From Microbacteriaceae bacterium (lineage in GTDB: Bacteria > Actinomycetota > Actinomycetes > Actinomycetales > Microbacteriaceae), in assembly GCA_003454135.1 (NCBI GenBank), contig DMKW01000199.1, forward strand, positions 20,998-28,183: 7,186 bases of DNA, in the 5' to 3' direction. The translations under genes were made by a program, and so were the position numbers. Shown here piece after piece: positions 5,903 to 7,186 of this stretch (the first letter of the stretch is position 1; every line of letters begins with the position of its first letter). The notes beneath the pieces were generated by a model. The model did not search any database and had not been told where the DNA came from. It saw nothing but the letters and a program-made list of their open reading frames with translations.

Positions 5903-6966
5903 GCCTCTCCTTCAGGGCACGGCTCGCCGCGCGGGGCTTCGACGTGTCGTTCGCGGTCGCGACCGGCGAGACCCTCGCCATCCTCGGCCCGAACGGCGCC
6001 GGCAAGTCGACGGCGCTCGACATCATCGCGGGACTCCTGCGGCCAGACGGTGGCGGAGCCGACTGGGACGGGGAGCCTCTCTTCGACCTCGACGACGCCT
6101 CGCGGCGCTCCTGGCTGCCGCCGCACCGGCGTGGCGTGTCCCTCCTTGCCCAGGACGCGCTGCTCTTCCCGCACCTCTCGGCGCTCGACAACGTGGCGTT
6201 CGGCCCACGCAGCGCCGGGGCGGGAATCGAGGCAGCGCGGGCGACGGCGCGAACCTGGCTCGCCGAGGTCGAGGCCGCCGATCTCGCCGCGATGCGGCCC
6301 GGCAGGCTCTCCGGCGGCCAGACGCAGCGGGTCGCGATCGCGCGCGCCCTCGCTGCCAACCCGCACCTGTTGCTGCTCGACGAACCGCTCGCGGCGCTCG
6401 ACGCCGCCGTCGCGCCGACCATTCGGCGGATGCTGCGCCGCGTGCTCGCCGGCCGCACGGCGATCGTCGTGACCCACGAGGTGCTCGACGCGCTCACGCT
6501 CGCCGACCGGGTCGTCGTGATGAACCGGGGCGCCGTGGTGGAGACGGGCTCGACGCGCGAGGTGCTCGAGCGGCCGAGGCATCGGTTCACCGCCGAGCTC
6601 GCCGGGCTCAATCTCGTGCTGGGTTCCCGCACCCACCTGGGGATGGCGGCGCCGTGGGGCGAGCTGTTCGCGATGGCCGCTCCGCCCGTCCCGCTCGGCG
6701 CCGCGGTCGCCGCCGCCGTGCGGCCTGCCGTGATCGACGTGTTCGCGCTGCACCAGCCGGGGAGGGACAACAGCGTTCCGGTGACCGTGATCGACCTCGA
6801 GCCGCGCGGCGACTCGATCCGTGTGCGCGCCGATTCGCTCTACGCCGACGTGTCGCCCGGGCGCGCGGCGGCGCTCGACCTCGCCCCCGGCGACGAGGTC
6901 TTTTTCGCCTTCGACGGCGCGGATGTCGCGCTCTACCCCACGGACAGGTCGCCGGCCCTTCGATAG
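5899..6966 (+). CDS. modC: Molybdate ABC transporter ATP-binding protein ModC
   Basis: This 355-residue ATPase powers molybdate import through ModB at the cytoplasmic membrane face. The ABC domain is complete: Walker A GPNGAGKST (30-38), Q-loop SLLAQDALLFPHLSALDNV (81-99, Q85), signature LSGGQTQRVAIARAL (137-151), Walker B LLLLDEP (157-163) with D-loop AALD, and the H-loop VVTHE (190-194, H193). The C-terminal part, about 265-350, is a TOBE/Mop-type domain (AVRPAVIDVF; VPVTVIDLEPRGDSIRVRA; LAPGDEVFFAFDGADVALY) expected to bind molybdate and feed back on transport. The GTG start at 5899 shares four bases with the modB stop; a G-run at 5890-5894 lies 4 bases upstream. Last gene of the mod operon; no intrinsic terminator follows. 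Confidence 0.95.
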   Translation: MSLSFRARLAARGFDVSFAVATGETLAILGPNGAGKSTALDIIAGLLRPDGGGADWDGEPLFDLDDASRRSWLPPHRRGVSLLAQDALLFPHLSALDNVAFGPRSAGAGIEAARATARTWLAEVEAADLAAMRPGRLSGGQTQRVAIARALAANPHLLLLDEPLAALDAAVAPTIRRMLRRVLAGRTAIVVTHEVLDALTLADRVVVMNRGAVVETGSTREVLERPRHRFTAELAGLNLVLGSRTHLGMAAPWGELFAMAAPPVPLGAAVAAAVRPAVIDVFALHQPGRDNSVPVTVIDLEPRGDSIRVRADSLYADVSPGRAAALDLAPGDEVFFAFDGADVALYPTDRSPALR

Positions 6967-6969
6967 GGT
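6941..6969 (+). promoter_or_regulatory. Candidate promoter of the downstream amidase gene
   Basis: CGGACA (6941-6946; 4 of 6 to TTGACA) and TAGGGT (6964-6969) are separated by exactly 17 bp. A transcript would begin near 6976, giving a leader of about 25-30 bases before the amidase start. The elements overlap the last codons of modC. Weak consensus in a GC-rich background means this could be chance. Confidence 0.25.
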
Positions 6970-6992
6970 TGCCAACACGAAGGTTCGAAGGG
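6956..6992. repeat. 8-bp perfect inverted repeat at the modC/amidase junction
   Basis: CCCTTCGA at 6956-6963 and TCGAAGGG at 6985-6992 are exact inverted copies separated by 21 bp. The left arm covers the end of modC (its last two sense codons, CTT and CGA). The right arm contains the AAGGG that can serve as ribosome-binding site for the amidase. The repeat also brackets the candidate -10 box. It may be an operator, or an RNA stem formed only in transcripts reading through from modC. No U-run follows, so it is not a standard terminator. Confidence 0.45.
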
Positions 6993-7004
6993 ACGAGGGT
7001 GGCC

Positions 7005-7186
7005 ATGTCGCAGACGCGCGCTCTTCAGCCCGGCCTTGGACCGATTCGTTCGGCCACCTATCTGCCGGCGGATCCCGGTGCGGTGCTCTGGGGGCGCCTG
7101 CCCTGCGAGACGGATAGTCCGGTGCTCACGATCGACCCCGGCACCGAGGTGACGATCGACACGATCAGCCACGAGGGCATCCTCGA
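7005..7186 (+). CDS. Acetamidase/formamidase family protein (N-terminal part, runs off the edge)
   Basis: Only the first 60 residues are present; the frame is open at the right edge. The segment ATYLPADPGAVLWGRLPC (17-34), then SPVLTIDPGTEVTIDTISHE (38-57) and GIL, closely resembles the N-terminal strands of FmdA/AmdA amidases, which hydrolyse formamide or short aliphatic amides to ammonia and the acid in the cytoplasm. The conserved SHEG segment near residue 56 is the strongest clue; active-site regions further on are not visible, so the substrate cannot be told. Start choice is ambiguous: ATG 7005 with GAGGG at 6995-6999, or in-frame GTG 6999 with AAGGG at 6988-6992. It lies 38 bp after modC and has no obvious functional link to molybdenum. 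Confidence 0.75.
   Translation, partial: MSQTRALQPGLGPIRSATYLPADPGAVLWGRLPCETDSPVLTIDPGTEVTIDTISHEGIL

Noticed and set aside
5743..6978. Minus-strand open frame of 411 codons opposite modB/modC
   Set aside because: Antisense shadow of clearly functional modC; no motif seen.

Overview
The window is a GC-rich (clearly above 60% by eye) stretch of bacterial chromosome. It carries a compact molybdenum cofactor (Moco) and molybdate-uptake locus made of two divergent operons. Strong G/C preference at third codon positions, GTG starts, 1-8 base junctions between genes, a fused MoaC-MoaB protein and a MoeB-rhodanese (MoeZ-type) protein without the usual zinc cysteines all point to an actinobacterium. 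A Micrococcales/Microbacteriaceae-like origin is my best guess, from gene order and protein style only.

Layout. Positions 1-89 hold no convincing gene. Read on the minus strand, 26-89 is a very C-rich, G-poor tail of the leftward operon that could be a Rho-loading site. The leftward (minus-strand) operon runs from 3775 down to 90: moeB/moeZ (MoaD-activating adenylyltransferase plus rhodanese), moeA (molybdate insertion), moaC-moaB fusion (cyclic pyranopterin monophosphate synthesis plus molybdopterin adenylylation) and moaE (large subunit of molybdopterin synthase). A 69-bp divergent spacer (3776-3844) separates it from the rightward operon, which runs from 3845 to 6966: a small helix-turn-helix + Mop/TOBE protein (probable molybdate-sensing regulator), modA (molybdate-binding lipoprotein), modB (permease) and modC (ATPase). 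A separate gene then begins near 7005 and runs off the right edge; its first 60 residues look like an acetamidase/formamidase.

How the genes work together. ModABC would bring molybdate into the cell. The leftward operon supplies the middle and late steps of Moco synthesis: MoaC makes cPMP, MoaE with MoaD makes molybdopterin, MoeB/MoeZ activates and probably sulfurates MoaD, the MogA-like half of MoaCB adenylylates molybdopterin, and MoeA inserts molybdate. moaA, moaD and any molybdoenzyme are not in the window and must lie elsewhere if the pathway is complete. The HTH-Mop protein sits at the divergent promoter and is the obvious candidate to tie both operons to molybdate level. Both start codons facing the spacer have a -10-like hexamer exactly 7 bases upstream, which suggests leaderless transcripts on both sides.

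I see no mobile element, CRISPR array, tRNA or rRNA, and no system that looks truly undescribed. The points most worth checking are the double-leaderless divergent promoter, the HTH-Mop regulator, and an 8-bp inverted repeat whose right arm covers a ribosome-binding site at the modC/amidase junction.
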